Assembly (NCBI GenBank): GCA_902592325.1
Contig: CACJEC010000001.1
Span: forward strand, 186,001 to 250,000
Direction: 5' to 3'
Length of the DNA: 64,000 nucleotides
Source of the DNA: an uncultured Pelagibacteraceae bacterium
GTDB taxonomy: Bacteria; Pseudomonadota; Alphaproteobacteria; Pelagibacterales; Pelagibacteraceae
Made by a program: the position numbers and the translations under genes. The notes below the pieces were generated by a model. That model was given only the letters and a program-made list of their open reading frames with translations, had not been told where the DNA came from and did not search any database. Below are positions 46,692 through 55,285 of the stretch, piece by piece (positions within the stretch are counted from its first letter, which is position 1; each line of letters opens with the position of its first letter).

Positions 46692-47906
46692 TTACATTAA
46701 TTCAGATATTTTTTGTCTTTTACTTATAATCTGAATTTTTGATCCCTTTATTAGTATTTCAATTGGTTTAGGTCTTACATTATAATTTGAAGCTAGAGAA
46801 GTTCCATATGCACCTACATCACATATTACCAAAAAATCTTTTTCATTTAATTTTTGATATTTTCTAACAGTTGAAAATGTGTCTGTACTTTCACATATAG
46901 GTCCTACAAATTCATAATTTTTGTTTTTATTATTTCTTACTTTTTTAGTAGGTATAATTTTATGATTAGCACCATATAATGCCGGTCTCATTAAATCATT
47001 CATTGCAGCATCTAAAATCACAAAATCTTTCTTATATCCTTGTTTAATATATATAATTTTTGTTATTAAAATCGCTGAATTACCCACAATAGATCTACCA
47101 GGTTCAAAAATAATTTTGTAATTATTTTTTTTTAAAAACTTTTCAATATCTTTATAATATTTTTTTAAATCTATTTTTGAATTATTATGATTATAATCGA
47201 TACCCATTCCTCCACCTAGGTCTATGTATTCAAATTTATGATTTGTTTTTTTTAGAATTTTGTCAATTACTTTAAGCATACTTTGGTATGGTTTGTGGCT
47301 TAGAATTTGACTACCAATATGAACACTTAAGCATTTTAAATTTAGATATTTTGATTTTTTTAAATAGTCTATTAGTTGTAGAAATATTTTTTGATTAACT
47401 CCAAATTTATTTTCTTTTTTACCAGTTGAAATTTGATTAAGAGTTTTTGCATCAGTATTTGGATTTAATCTTATACCAATATCAACATTTTTTTTTTTAA
47501 TCTTTGCTATTTTTTCAATTTCTAAAATCTCACTTTTAGATTCAGCATTTATTAGTAATATATTTTTACTTATAGCATATTCAATTTCAGCCTCAGTTTT
47601 ACCAACACCTGAAAAAACTATTTTTTTGGGTTTAATACCTGCCTTAAGGGCCTTCATCAGCTCACCTAAAGACACAACATCAGCACCTAGGTTTTGTTTT
47701 TTGATTTCTTTTAAAATATTAAGGTTAGAATTTGCTTTAACTGCATAACAAATTAGTGGATCAATTTTTTTAAAATTTCTTTTCAGATTTTCAATATTAT
47801 CTTTAATCTTTTTAAGTGAATAGCAATAAATCGGAGTTTTATATTTTTTTCCTAAAAAACTAACATCAAAACCCTCTATGGTTAGTTTATCTTTTTTATA
47901 AATCAT
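46692..47906 (-). CDS. lysA: Diaminopimelate decarboxylase
   Basis: PLP enzyme forming lysine from meso-diaminopimelate. 404 residues. PLP lysine in ICYAVKANSNLNIL near 55, HIGSQI near 196, GGGMGIDY near 228, GPICESTDTF near 340 with the cysteine from the partner subunit, and VGAYGTSLASNYN near 370. ATGA overlap with the upstream lipoprotein gene. dapB of the same pathway is at 621-1397. Confidence 0.97.
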   Translation of the reverse strand: MIYKKDKLTIEGFDVSFLGKKYKTPIYCYSLKKIKDNIENLKRNFKKIDPLICYAVKANSNLNILKEIKKQNLGADVVSLGELMKALKAGIKPKKIVFSGVGKTEAEIEYAISKNILLINAESKSEILEIEKIAKIKKKNVDIGIRLNPNTDAKTLNQISTGKKENKFGVNQKIFLQLIDYLKKSKYLNLKCLSVHIGSQILSHKPYQSMLKVIDKILKKTNHKFEYIDLGGGMGIDYNHNNSKIDLKKYYKDIEKFLKKNNYKIIFEPGRSIVGNSAILITKIIYIKQGYKKDFVILDAAMNDLMRPALYGANHKIIPTKKVRNNKNKNYEFVGPICESTDTFSTVRKYQKLNEKDFLVICDVGAYGTSLASNYNVRPKPIEILIKGSKIQIISKRQKISELM

Positions 47907-48037
47907 GAAGTGGTACTCATTTGAGTACTAAGTATTTTCGAATTTTGTTTTTCCTCTTTATAAACAGGGTCGCCTTTTTTACCACAAGAATAGAGTAAAA
48001 TAGTAATAAATAGAAATATAAAAATTTTTTTTATCAT
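47903..48037 (-). CDS. Small LptM-like lipoprotein
   Basis: 44 residues from ATG 48037-48035 to TGA 47905-47903. Signal FIFLFITILLYSCGKKGDP with lipobox LYSC gives a mature lipoprotein from Cys18 and the CGKKGxP motif of the LptM/YifL family, which helps LptD outer-membrane LPS assembly in E. coli. ATGA overlaps on both sides (argH stop, lysA start) make this a tightly coupled argH-lptM-lysA operon, a common alphaproteobacterial order. Assigned by motif and neighbours. Confidence 0.8.
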   Translation of the reverse strand: MIKKIFIFLFITILLYSCGKKGDPVYKEEKQNSKILSTQMSTTS

Positions 48038-49425
48038 TTGTTTCTTTTATATTTCATTATCATTTTTTTTATGTTTTCAAAAGATGTTCCTCCATAAGAT
48101 TTTTTTGAGTTTATTGAATTTTTTATATCAAAAACTTTTAAAACATCATTGGTAAGTTTAGGTTCTATCTTTTTTAGCTCTTCAATTTTAAGCTCTGTTA
48201 ACTTCTTTTTTTTGTTTTCAGCAAAATTTACTATTTCAGCTGTTTTTTTGTATGCTTTTCTAAAAGACATCGAATGATTTTTAACTAAATAATCTGCCAA
48301 ATCAGTTGCTGTGATAAATCCTGAGTCTGCTAATTCGTACATTTTTTTTTTATTAGGTGTAATATTTTTTAAAATTTCATTAAAAATTTTTAAACAATTA
48401 ATCAATGTGTCATAAGATTTAAAAACTATCTCTTTATCATCTTGCATATCTTTAAAATATGATAAAGGAAGACCTTTTAATATAGTCAACATAGAAAATA
48501 AATTACCAAACGTTGTACCAGTTTTACCTCTTAAAAATTCTATTAAATCTGGATTTTTTTTTTGAGGCATTATTGATGAACCCGTGACTACTTTGTCTGA
48601 AAGATGAATTAGATTAAAACCGTCTGAATTCCAAATTATAAGCTCTTCTGCTATTCTAGAAATATGCATAGAACAGACTGAAATACTAAAAAGAAAATCT
48701 AAGACAAAATCTCTATCTGAAACAGTATCAATTGAATTATTAGTTGGATTACTGAAACCTAATTTTTTTGCAGTATAATTTCTATCAATATTAAATGATG
48801 TACCTGTTAATGCTGCAACTCCAAGTGGGCTTTCATTTAGGCTTTCAAAGTTATTGATGAATCTTCTTTTATCTCTTTTAAACATTTCAACATATGCCAT
48901 AAAGTAATGACCTAGTGAAATTGGTTGTGCATTCTTTAAATGTGTAAAGCCTGGCATAACAGTTTCAATATTTTTCTCAGCAATTTTGATAGTAGATTTA
49001 ATAATTTTATCTAAATAAATATTTATTTCTTGAGTAGCTGATTTAATCCAAATTTTTAAATCAGTAATAACTTGATCATTTCTTGATCTAGCAGTATGAA
49101 TATATCCCGCTTCTTCTCCAATTATCTGAAAAAGTTTTTTTTCAATATTCATATGGATATCTTCATATTTCTTATTATATTCAAATTTATTTCTAGATAT
49201 TTCTTTTTCTATTTTTTGTAATCCATAAATGATTTTATTTTTAATTTTAAAAGTAATAATTTTTTGTTTAAATAACATTTCTACGTGGACAATTGAGCCT
49301 GCAATATCTTCTTTGTATAGTCTTTTATCAATATCTATAGAGCTTCCTATTTTTTCAAAAAGTTTAGATGTTTTTTTCTTAATTCTTGTATTCCATATTG
49401 CTTGGTTGTTTTTATTTTTAGTCAT
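48034..49425 (-). CDS. argH: Argininosuccinate lyase
   Basis: Last step of arginine synthesis: argininosuccinate to arginine and fumarate. 463 residues. HTARSRNDQV near 108, LKNAQPISLGHYFMAYVEMF near 160, and the fumarase-superfamily signature GSSIMPQKKNPD near 280 with the catalytic serine. Divergent from the thioredoxin-like gene (23 bases). Overlaps the small lipoprotein gene. Confidence 0.97.
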   Translation of the reverse strand: MTKNKNNQAIWNTRIKKKTSKLFEKIGSSIDIDKRLYKEDIAGSIVHVEMLFKQKIITFKIKNKIIYGLQKIEKEISRNKFEYNKKYEDIHMNIEKKLFQIIGEEAGYIHTARSRNDQVITDLKIWIKSATQEINIYLDKIIKSTIKIAEKNIETVMPGFTHLKNAQPISLGHYFMAYVEMFKRDKRRFINNFESLNESPLGVAALTGTSFNIDRNYTAKKLGFSNPTNNSIDTVSDRDFVLDFLFSISVCSMHISRIAEELIIWNSDGFNLIHLSDKVVTGSSIMPQKKNPDLIEFLRGKTGTTFGNLFSMLTILKGLPLSYFKDMQDDKEIVFKSYDTLINCLKIFNEILKNITPNKKKMYELADSGFITATDLADYLVKNHSMSFRKAYKKTAEIVNFAENKKKKLTELKIEELKKIEPKLTNDVLKVFDIKNSINSKKSYGGTSFENIKKMIMKYKRNK

Positions 49426-49448
49426 GATAATTAATTATACCTTTTAAT

Positions 49449-49958
49449 ATGAGATTTTTAATAATTTTTATATTCCTTATTTCAAATGTGTTAGCAAATG
49501 AACGTCCAAATATTGAAAATATAGTAATCAATAAAGAATTAAAAACATATGATAATATTACTTTTCTAGACACAAATGATGAAATAATTAAGTTATCCGA
49601 CTATAAAGGTAAATTAGTATTACTTAATTTTTGGGCTACTTGGTGTGCGCCTTGCAAAGAAGAAATGCCTTCTTTAGATACTTTAAAGTCTAATCCAAAC
49701 TTAGATAATATAGAAGTATTTCCTATCAATATTGGTAAAGACAACTTAAAAAAATCAAAAAAATTTTTTAAAGATTTAAATATAAAAAATTTAAATATTT
49801 ATTTTGATAACACCATGACATTAGCTAAAGATTTAGCTTTAAGAGGAGTTCCAACGACAATTTTATTTGATAAACAAGGCAAAGAATTTGCAAGGGTGAT
49901 AGGTTCAATTGACTTTAGTGAGGAAGAATTTCTTAAGTGGATTAAAAACTATAATTAG
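49449..49958 (+). CDS. TlpA-like periplasmic thiol-disulfide oxidoreductase
   Basis: 169 residues with an N-terminal signal or anchor (FLIIFIFLISNVLANE). Thioredoxin fold with WCAPCKEEM near residue 70 (CAPC) and cis-Pro in RGVPTTILFD near 135. TlpA-type reductants serve cytochrome c or oxidase maturation. Next to argH-lptM-lysA, as in other alphaproteobacteria. Its end overlaps the convergent HIG1 gene by four bases. Confidence 0.88.
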   Translation: MRFLIIFIFLISNVLANERPNIENIVINKELKTYDNITFLDTNDEIIKLSDYKGKLVLLNFWATWCAPCKEEMPSLDTLKSNPNLDNIEVFPINIGKDNLKKSKKFFKDLNIKNLNIYFDNTMTLAKDLALRGVPTTILFDKQGKEFARVIGSIDFSEEEFLKWIKNYN

Positions 49959-50158
49959 TTTTTAAAAAAATAAGCAAAAGCTATAAGGGCTATTATTGCA
50001 ACAAATTGCAAAAGAACTCTCAGTTGCATTAATTTGTTTGAATATTTTTTACTTGTTTCTCCACCTTTAAATAAAGTTCCTATACCTAGGACTAATACTA
50101 TACCTACAGCAATTAAAAGAATTATAGATAAAATTTTAACAAATATTCCAGTAAACAT
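49955..50158 (-). CDS. HIG1-domain small membrane protein
   Basis: 67 residues from the ATG at 50158; a longer frame to 50230 would overlap the divergent esterase start. Two membrane helices (about 5-25 and 48-64) flank NKLMQLRVLLQ, the HIG1 loop motif (variant of QRRVxxQ). HIG1 proteins are shared by alphaproteobacteria and mitochondria, where relatives tune cytochrome oxidase. Position beside a TlpA-like thioredoxin is suggestive. Function here is inferred. Confidence 0.77.
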   Translation of the reverse strand: MFTGIFVKILSIILLIAVGIVLVLGIGTLFKGGETSKKYSNKLMQLRVLLQFVAIIALIAFAYFFKN

Positions 50159-50207
50159 TTTTATATTGTAAAGTGTTTTTAAAAATAAAAAACAAATTAA
50201 ACTTACT

Positions 50208-50858
50208 ATGACATTTTGTCTTGAAAGCACAATAATTAAAACTGAAAAAAATGAGGATATTAAAAATATAGTTGTTTTACTTCATGGTTATGGGGGAGAT
50301 GGAAAAGATATAAGCATGTTAACATTAAATTGGAAGAGGTACATGCCAAACACAATATTCATTTGCCCGAATGGTCATGAACCGTGTGAAGTTAATCCTT
50401 CAGGTTATCAATGGTTTGATCTTACAAATGATGATCCTAATTATATATTAGATGAGTCTCTAAAAGCAGAAAAAAAACTTAATAAATTTTTAGATGAAAT
50501 CAAAAAAAAATACAAAATTGATAATGATAGAATAATTTTATCTGGATTTAGTCAAGGTTGCATGATGTCAATTAATGTTGGGCTTACTTCAGAAAAACCA
50601 TATAATTGTATTTTAGGTTTTTCTGGAAAGATCATTAATTTAAATGATTTAAAAACAAGAAGAAGAAATTCTACGAATACTTTGCTCATTCATGGTGATC
50701 TGGACGATATTGTCTCACCAACACATTTATTAGAAGCAAAAGATTTTTTTTTAAGAGAAAATATTAGTGTGGAAACACATTTAATTAAAAATTGTGGACA
50801 TCATATTCCTATTGAAGCATCAAGTATAGCTTTAAATTATATTTTAAAAAAAATTTAG
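50208..50858 (+). CDS. Alpha/beta hydrolase, phospholipase/carboxylesterase family
   Basis: 216 residues. VVLLHGYGGDGKDISML near 25 (oxyanion hole), nucleophile serine in LSGFSQGCMMSINVGL near 108, catalytic Asp in IHGDLDDIVSP near 163 and His in KNCGHHIPIEA near 196: the complete YpfH/carboxylesterase triad. No signal peptide. Substrate unknown, likely short acyl esters or lysophospholipids. Confidence 0.85.
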   Translation: MTFCLESTIIKTEKNEDIKNIVVLLHGYGGDGKDISMLTLNWKRYMPNTIFICPNGHEPCEVNPSGYQWFDLTNDDPNYILDESLKAEKKLNKFLDEIKKKYKIDNDRIILSGFSQGCMMSINVGLTSEKPYNCILGFSGKIINLNDLKTRRRNSTNTLLIHGDLDDIVSPTHLLEAKDFFLRENISVETHLIKNCGHHIPIEASSIALNYILKKI

Positions 50859-50907
50859 TGCTCTCGTAATATTGATATCATTATTCAATTGATATAAGAT
50901 TTATTTA

Positions 50908-51477
50908 ATGAATGAATTTGTTGAGCAAAATGTTTCTTTAGAAAAGTGTCCAGCACTTGTTCTTAACGCTGATTATAGACCTTTAAGTTATTATCCACTT
51001 TCCCTATGGTCTTGGCAGGATGCTATAAAATCAGTTTTTTTAGATAGGGTAATTATAGTAAGTAATTATGATAGACAAATTAGAAGTCCATCATTAGAGA
51101 TGAAGCTTCCAAGTGTTATTGCTCTAAAAAGTTACATTGTGCCTCAATCTAAACCTAGTTTTACAAGATTTAATGTTTTCTTACGAGATCGATTTTCATG
51201 TCAATATTGTGGAAGTGGAGAAGAATTAACATTTGATCATTTATTGCCTAGATCTAAAGGTGGAGAAACAAACTGGAGCAATGTTGTGACTGCTTGTTCA
51301 GATTGCAATGTCAAAAAAGGAGGAAAATTACTAAAGTCTTCAGGTATGCAATTAAATCAATATCCATATCAACCATCTACAGAAGACCTTCATAAAAATG
51401 GTAAACATTTTCCACCAAACTATTTACATAAAAGTTGGATGGATTATTTGTATTGGGATGTTGAGTTAGAGTCTTAA
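50908..51477 (+). CDS. HNH endonuclease family protein
   Basis: 189 residues. A conserved N-terminal domain (LVLNADYRPLSYYPLSLWSW) precedes an HNH fold: FSCQYCGSGEELTFDHLLPR near 95, then SNVVTACSDCNVKKG, with two CxxC zinc pairs and the His metal ligand. This architecture is widespread and chromosomal in alphaproteobacteria, not mobile. Role unknown, possibly DNA repair. Confidence 0.85.
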   Translation: MNEFVEQNVSLEKCPALVLNADYRPLSYYPLSLWSWQDAIKSVFLDRVIIVSNYDRQIRSPSLEMKLPSVIALKSYIVPQSKPSFTRFNVFLRDRFSCQYCGSGEELTFDHLLPRSKGGETNWSNVVTACSDCNVKKGGKLLKSSGMQLNQYPYQPSTEDLHKNGKHFPPNYLHKSWMDYLYWDVELES

Positions 51478-51483
51478 TTTTTT

Positions 51484-52011
51484 CTAAATTTTTTCTGAAA
51501 TATTAATTGCTATTTTTGATCCAGTTTTAATAATTTTATCCATTATTGAGTAAAAACCTTTTTTTGTTGCCCCTTCTTCATATGCAATATCTTTGTGATC
51601 TAATTCATCATTTCTGAATTTGGTAATTTTTTTTTTTAATTCTTTTTCTTCGTTACCTAATTGATTAATTTGATTCAAATAATGTTTATCTATCACTTCT
51701 TCAACTGATGCAGTACATAGCATTGCAGCTTTTTTTCCTAGAAGAGCTGAACCAAACCCAAGCCCAACACCCAGTAAATCCCATAAAGGTAAAAATTTTG
51801 TTGGTTTAATATCTCTTTTCTTAATTTCATTCTCAAAAAATTTACAGTGTTCCACTTCATGAACTTTCATTTCCTCAATTTTTTTCTTTAAACCCTCATC
51901 TTTAATTAAAGTATTCAATGCAAGAAGCTGGCCTTCGTAAATTTTAACAGCACCTCTTTCACCTGCATGATCTACTCTTATGAATTCTTCTATTTTATTT
52001 TTTGATATCAT
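51484..52011 (-). CDS. coq7: Demethoxyubiquinone hydroxylase (COQ7/CAT5)
   Basis: Di-iron monooxygenase that hydroxylates the quinone ring in ubiquinone synthesis. 175 residues. Iron ligands: RVDHAGERGAVKIYEGQL near 13-30, KVHEVEHCKFFE near 48 (ExxH), CTASVEEVIDKHY near 100 and NDELDHKDIAYE near 140 (ExxH). Overlaps dsbB by 17 bases. Complements ubiE and ubiB at 39.7-42.0 kb. Confidence 0.95.
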   Translation of the reverse strand: MISKNKIEEFIRVDHAGERGAVKIYEGQLLALNTLIKDEGLKKKIEEMKVHEVEHCKFFENEIKKRDIKPTKFLPLWDLLGVGLGFGSALLGKKAAMLCTASVEEVIDKHYLNQINQLGNEEKELKKKITKFRNDELDHKDIAYEEGATKKGFYSIMDKIIKTGSKIAINISEKI

Positions 52012-52480
52012 AATTAATATAATAAATCTTAGCTGATATTAAAAACATCAGTATACTTATAAATATGTTATAAGTTGTAAGGGATAATCCAAAAATTTTA
52101 AATGCTACATCTTTGCAACTTATATTAAAATTTTGTAAAGACTTCAAAATATCCTCTTTTGTGATTAAATCTGTATTATTGGTGCTGCATAATACTGATT
52201 CACTTATAAAACCTTGTTCTATGCTTAAATGGTAAACTGAAATTATAAAAGAAAAGAAAAAAATCATTAGTAACAAGACAGAAAAAAAAATTTGATCTTT
52301 CTTAAATTTATAGTTAAGGATTAAAACAATTATTGCAAGAGCGTAAGGAACTCTTTCTATCAGACATAGATTGCATGGCTGATAACCCAAAATATATTGA
52401 ATAACATAAGCAGCTAATAAAATTAAAATACTTAAAATAAATAAGATTTGTAAATATTTTTCTTTTTTAAAATTATTCAT
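51995..52480 (-). CDS. dsbB: Disulfide bond formation protein DsbB
   Basis: Inner-membrane quinone reductase that reoxidises DsbA. 161 residues, four membrane helices. First redox pair in YQPCNLCLIERVPYA near 34, second pair as the separated cysteines in SVLCSTN and NISCKD near 97 and 120. Uses ubiquinone, whose synthesis gene coq7 overlaps it. No dsbA in the window. Confidence 0.9.
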   Translation of the reverse strand: MNNFKKEKYLQILFILSILILLAAYVIQYILGYQPCNLCLIERVPYALAIIVLILNYKFKKDQIFFSVLLLMIFFFSFIISVYHLSIEQGFISESVLCSTNNTDLITKEDILKSLQNFNISCKDVAFKIFGLSLTTYNIFISILMFLISAKIYYINYDIKK

Positions 52481-53078
52481 AAAATTTTATTAATAGATAA
52501 AAAATAGTTGCTAAGATTACAATTAAAATACCAATTATTGTAAACCATCTTTGTCCATATTGATTCATAAATTCTGTAAAAGTAGAACCAAATTTTGATG
52601 ATAAATAAGAAACTATAAAAAATCTAAGACCTCTAGAAATTAAACTTATTAAAATAAAAATAGCTAAATTAAAACCGATTAGCCCGCTTACTATTGTAAA
52701 AACTTTATAAGGTAAAGGTGTGAATCCAGCTAAGAATAAAATTCCAAGCCAAGTATAAAAACCATCACCTCTGGTAAGAGTATTTTTTAAATCAATAACT
52801 TTCTGTTCATAATTATAAAATTCCACAATATTCATAGCAAAATCAAAAAAATATGCTCCGAGCATGTATCCAAACATGCCTCCTAAAACTGAAAAAATTG
52901 TAGCAATTAAAAAAATTTTAAAATAATCATTTTTTTTGGCTATTGCCATTGGTGCGATCATAACGTCAGGCGGAATTGGAAAAAATGAGCTTTCTAAAAA
53001 AGAAATAATAGCTAAAAAATAGTTTGAATATTTATGAGCAGCTAACTTTAAGCATTTATTATAAAGTTGAGTAAACAT
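52473..53078 (-). CDS. DedA/YqaA-family membrane protein (VTT domain)
   Basis: 201 residues, about five membrane segments. FLESSFFPIPPDVMIAPMAI near 27 and FTPLPYKVFTIVSGLIG near 122 are typical of the YqaA branch of the DedA/SNARE-associated family, proposed lipid scramblases. The last eight bases overlap dsbB. Confidence 0.85.
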   Translation of the reverse strand: MFTQLYNKCLKLAAHKYSNYFLAIISFLESSFFPIPPDVMIAPMAIAKKNDYFKIFLIATIFSVLGGMFGYMLGAYFFDFAMNIVEFYNYEQKVIDLKNTLTRGDGFYTWLGILFLAGFTPLPYKVFTIVSGLIGFNLAIFILISLISRGLRFFIVSYLSSKFGSTFTEFMNQYGQRWFTIIGILIVILATIFYLLIKFYE

Positions 53079-53139
53079 TTTTTTGTTTTTAATATAATTT
53101 TTGTTCTTATACTATTTAAATAATATTTTTTTAAATTAA

Positions 53140-53224
53140 GGGCGAATGGCGGAATTGGTAGACGCGCACGACTCAAAATCGTGTTTCGCAAGAAGTGAGA
53201 GTTCGATTCTCTCTTCGCCCACCA
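53140..53224 (+). tRNA. tRNA-Leu(CAA)
   Basis: 85 bases. Acceptor arms GGGCGAA and TTCGCCC pair perfectly; anticodon stem CACGA/TCGTG with loop CTCAAAA gives anticodon CAA (codon TTG); a long variable arm (class II) and T-arm GAGAG-TTCGATT-CTCTC follow; ACCA is encoded. Confidence 0.96.
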
Positions 53225-53231
53225 AAATTTT

Positions 53232-54935
53232 ATGAAACTAAACAATTATAATAATCTTTTAGAATTATTTTTTTCAAAATATGAAACTGAAGATAAAAAT
53301 AGTATTTTTTTACAATCTTTAAAAGATAAAAATTTAAATTTTACATGGAATCAAACTTATAATTGTATTCAAAAATTATCAAATCATATCCAAAAATATA
53401 TTTCTTCAAAAGACAGATGTTTATTAATTTCAGAAAACAGACCTGAATGGTTGATTTGTGATTTAGCAATAATGCTTGCCGATGGAATTACAGTGCCAGC
53501 ATACACAACATATACCGAAAGAGATTATGAGTATCTTATAAATGATTGCAAACCTTCAGTAATAATAGTTTCTGATAATTCTCAATTTGAAAAAGTTAAA
53601 AATATAATTTCAAAAGTAGATTTTATTAAAAATGTCATAAGTTTTGAAAATATTGAAATAAGTGAGATTGAAATAACAAATATAAATAAAATTTTTGAAG
53701 AAACTAATTATTTTGAAAAAAATTTTCATAAAATAAACTTAACAAGAAAAGATATTTCATGCATAATTTATACCTCGGGCACTCAAGGAAACCCAAAGGG
53801 AGTAATGTTGAGTCATGGAGGTATATTAAATAATTGTGAAGGTTCTGCAGAGTTACTTAGTGAAATAATTAATTATAAACCTAAATTCCTTACTTGGCTG
53901 CCATTATCTCATTCATATGAACACACAGTTCAATTTGTACAGATAGCTGTAGGAGCTAAAGTATTTTATGCTGAAAGTATAGATAAGTTAGTTAAGAATA
54001 TGAATGATTGTAGTCCAGATATCATGACTGCCGTTCCTAGATTTTATCAAAATCTGTACCAAAAAATATCGTCTACTTTTAATAAAGCTACAGGTATAAA
54101 AAAGTTTCTAGTTCAATCAACTTTAAATTTAGGTGAAAAAAAACTTTTAAAAAATTCTCTTTCTTTATACGAAAGACTTATTAATTTAATTTGCGAAAAA
54201 TTAGTAAGAAAAAAAATTAAGTCACAATTTGGTGGTTCACTCAAAGCATTTATATCTGGAGGAGGTGCACTAGATTATAAAGTTGGTGTTTTTTTAAATG
54301 CCATTGGTCTACCTACTTTACAAGGATATGGTTTAACTGAAACATCACCGGTTGTAAGTTGTAACTCAATTAAAAATATTAGAATAGACACAGTTGGTCC
54401 TCCATTCAAAGGCAATGAGGTAAAGATTGCAGACGATGGTGAAATTTTAATAAAAGGTGAAAATGTAATGTTGGGTTATTGGAATAATTCAGTTGAGACA
54501 AACAAAGTAATTAAAAATGGATGGCTAAATACAGGTGATATTGGTCATTTTGATAACGGTTTTTTAAAAATTACTGATAGAAAAAAGGATATTCTTATTA
54601 CCCCTGGAGGAGAAAATATTTCACCCATTAAAATAGAAAATGATTTAATAAAAATAGAATTTATAGAGCAAGCATTAGTTTATGGAGATAATAAACCGTT
54701 TTTAGTAGCATTATTTGTTTTAAGTAGTGATAAAAAAGATATTAGTAATGAAGTTATTAACAATGAAGTTGAAAAAATAAATAAACATTTAAGTAAAATA
54801 GAAAAAATAAAAAAATTTATTGTTGTGGATAAACAATTTTCAATTGAAAATGGTTTAATGACACCAACTTTAAAACTAAAAAGATATAAAATAATTCAAG
54901 AGTATAAGAATCAATTAGAAAAACTTTACAAATAA
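53232..54935 (+). CDS. AMP-dependent long-chain acyl-CoA synthetase
   Basis: 567 residues, ANL adenylating superfamily. P-loop-like CIIYTSGTQGNPKGVMLSHG near 177, GYGLTETSPVVSCN near 362, and LNTGDIGHFDNGFLKITDR with the hinge, then KKDILITPGGENISP near 455. Most like bacterial FadD15-type long-chain fatty-acid:CoA ligases. It starts seven bases after tRNA-Leu and ends before an AT-rich terminator. Chain-length preference cannot be told. Confidence 0.86.
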   Translation: MKLNNYNNLLELFFSKYETEDKNSIFLQSLKDKNLNFTWNQTYNCIQKLSNHIQKYISSKDRCLLISENRPEWLICDLAIMLADGITVPAYTTYTERDYEYLINDCKPSVIIVSDNSQFEKVKNIISKVDFIKNVISFENIEISEIEITNINKIFEETNYFEKNFHKINLTRKDISCIIYTSGTQGNPKGVMLSHGGILNNCEGSAELLSEIINYKPKFLTWLPLSHSYEHTVQFVQIAVGAKVFYAESIDKLVKNMNDCSPDIMTAVPRFYQNLYQKISSTFNKATGIKKFLVQSTLNLGEKKLLKNSLSLYERLINLICEKLVRKKIKSQFGGSLKAFISGGGALDYKVGVFLNAIGLPTLQGYGLTETSPVVSCNSIKNIRIDTVGPPFKGNEVKIADDGEILIKGENVMLGYWNNSVETNKVIKNGWLNTGDIGHFDNGFLKITDRKKDILITPGGENISPIKIENDLIKIEFIEQALVYGDNKPFLVALFVLSSDKKDISNEVINNEVEKINKHLSKIEKIKKFIVVDKQFSIENGLMTPTLKLKRYKIIQEYKNQLEKLYK

Positions 54936-54982
54936 TAATAAAAAAACTTGTTATTTAACGCATAAACACTAACTTTTTTAAT

Positions 54983-55015
54983 AAAAGAAATTAAATTTTT
55001 TTAATTTCTTTTTAA
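54983..55015 (+). terminator. AT-rich intrinsic terminator after the acyl-CoA synthetase gene
   Basis: Perfect 13-base-pair stem (54983-54995 and 55000-55012) with a TTTT loop, mostly A/T with two G-C-type pairs at most, running into further T residues. Placed 47 bases after the stop. Confidence 0.6.
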
Positions 55016-55057
55016 TCTAAATTTTTTTTTAGTTTTTTTTTTAATTAAATTAAAGAA

Positions 55058-55086
55058 TTGACATAACTTGTTTAAAAAAATAAAAA
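55058..55086 (+). promoter_or_regulatory. Sigma-70 promoter for the Lys/Arg mini-protein
   Basis: Perfect -35 TTGACA (55058-55063), 17 bases, TAAAAA (55081-55086). Transcription would start near 55093, right at the leader hairpin. Confidence 0.65.
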
Positions 55087-55095
55087 TAGGTTAAC

Positions 55096-55116
55096 AACGA
55101 ATCACTTTGATTCGTT
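55096..55116 (+). promoter_or_regulatory. Leader hairpin upstream of the Lys/Arg mini-protein
   Basis: Perfect nine-base-pair inverted repeat AACGAATCA / TGATTCGTT with a three-base CTT loop; flanking GTTAA and TTAAC can extend it with a small bulge. It sits between the promoter and the AGGGAG ribosome-binding site, so it may stabilise the mRNA or be a binding site. Confidence 0.65.
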
Positions 55117-55138
55117 TAACTAAAACAGGGAGCTAAAG

Positions 55139-55219
55139 ATGGCTAAAAGAAGAAAAAAAGCTGCTAAGAAAAGCAAAAAGAAAGCTAAGAAAAAAGCTAA
55201 GAAAAGAAGAAGAAGATAA
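55139..55219 (+). CDS. 26-residue Lys/Arg-rich mini-protein
   Basis: From ATG 55139 to TAA 55217-55219. 13 Lys, 6 Arg, 5 Ala, one Ser and the initiator Met: it starts MAKRRKKAAKKSKKK and ends with four arginines, like the basic tails of histone H1-type or AlgP-type proteins. Strong AGGGAG ribosome-binding site six bases upstream, own promoter, leader hairpin and terminator. It probably binds nucleic acid (DNA or rRNA). I do not recognise it as a named family. Confidence 0.72.
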   Translation: MAKRRKKAAKKSKKKAKKKAKKRRRR

Positions 55220-55241
55220 TAACTTAGTATTCTTTATTAAA

Positions 55242-55285
55242 AACGCTTCTCATAACGATTTACGTGTGAGAGGCGTTTTTTTTTA
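55242..55285. terminator. Bidirectional intrinsic terminator between the mini-protein and carD
   Basis: Stem AACGCTTCTCA (55242-55252) with TGAGAGGCGTT (55267-55277), 11 pairs including one G-T, 14-base loop, then a T run. On the minus strand the same hairpin is followed by TTTTTAAT, so it can also end carD transcripts. Confidence 0.88.

Noticed and set aside
53048..53245. Minus-strand open frame of 65 codons
   Set aside because: It runs through tRNA-Leu and the DedA-like gene start, and its peptide has no protein-like pattern.
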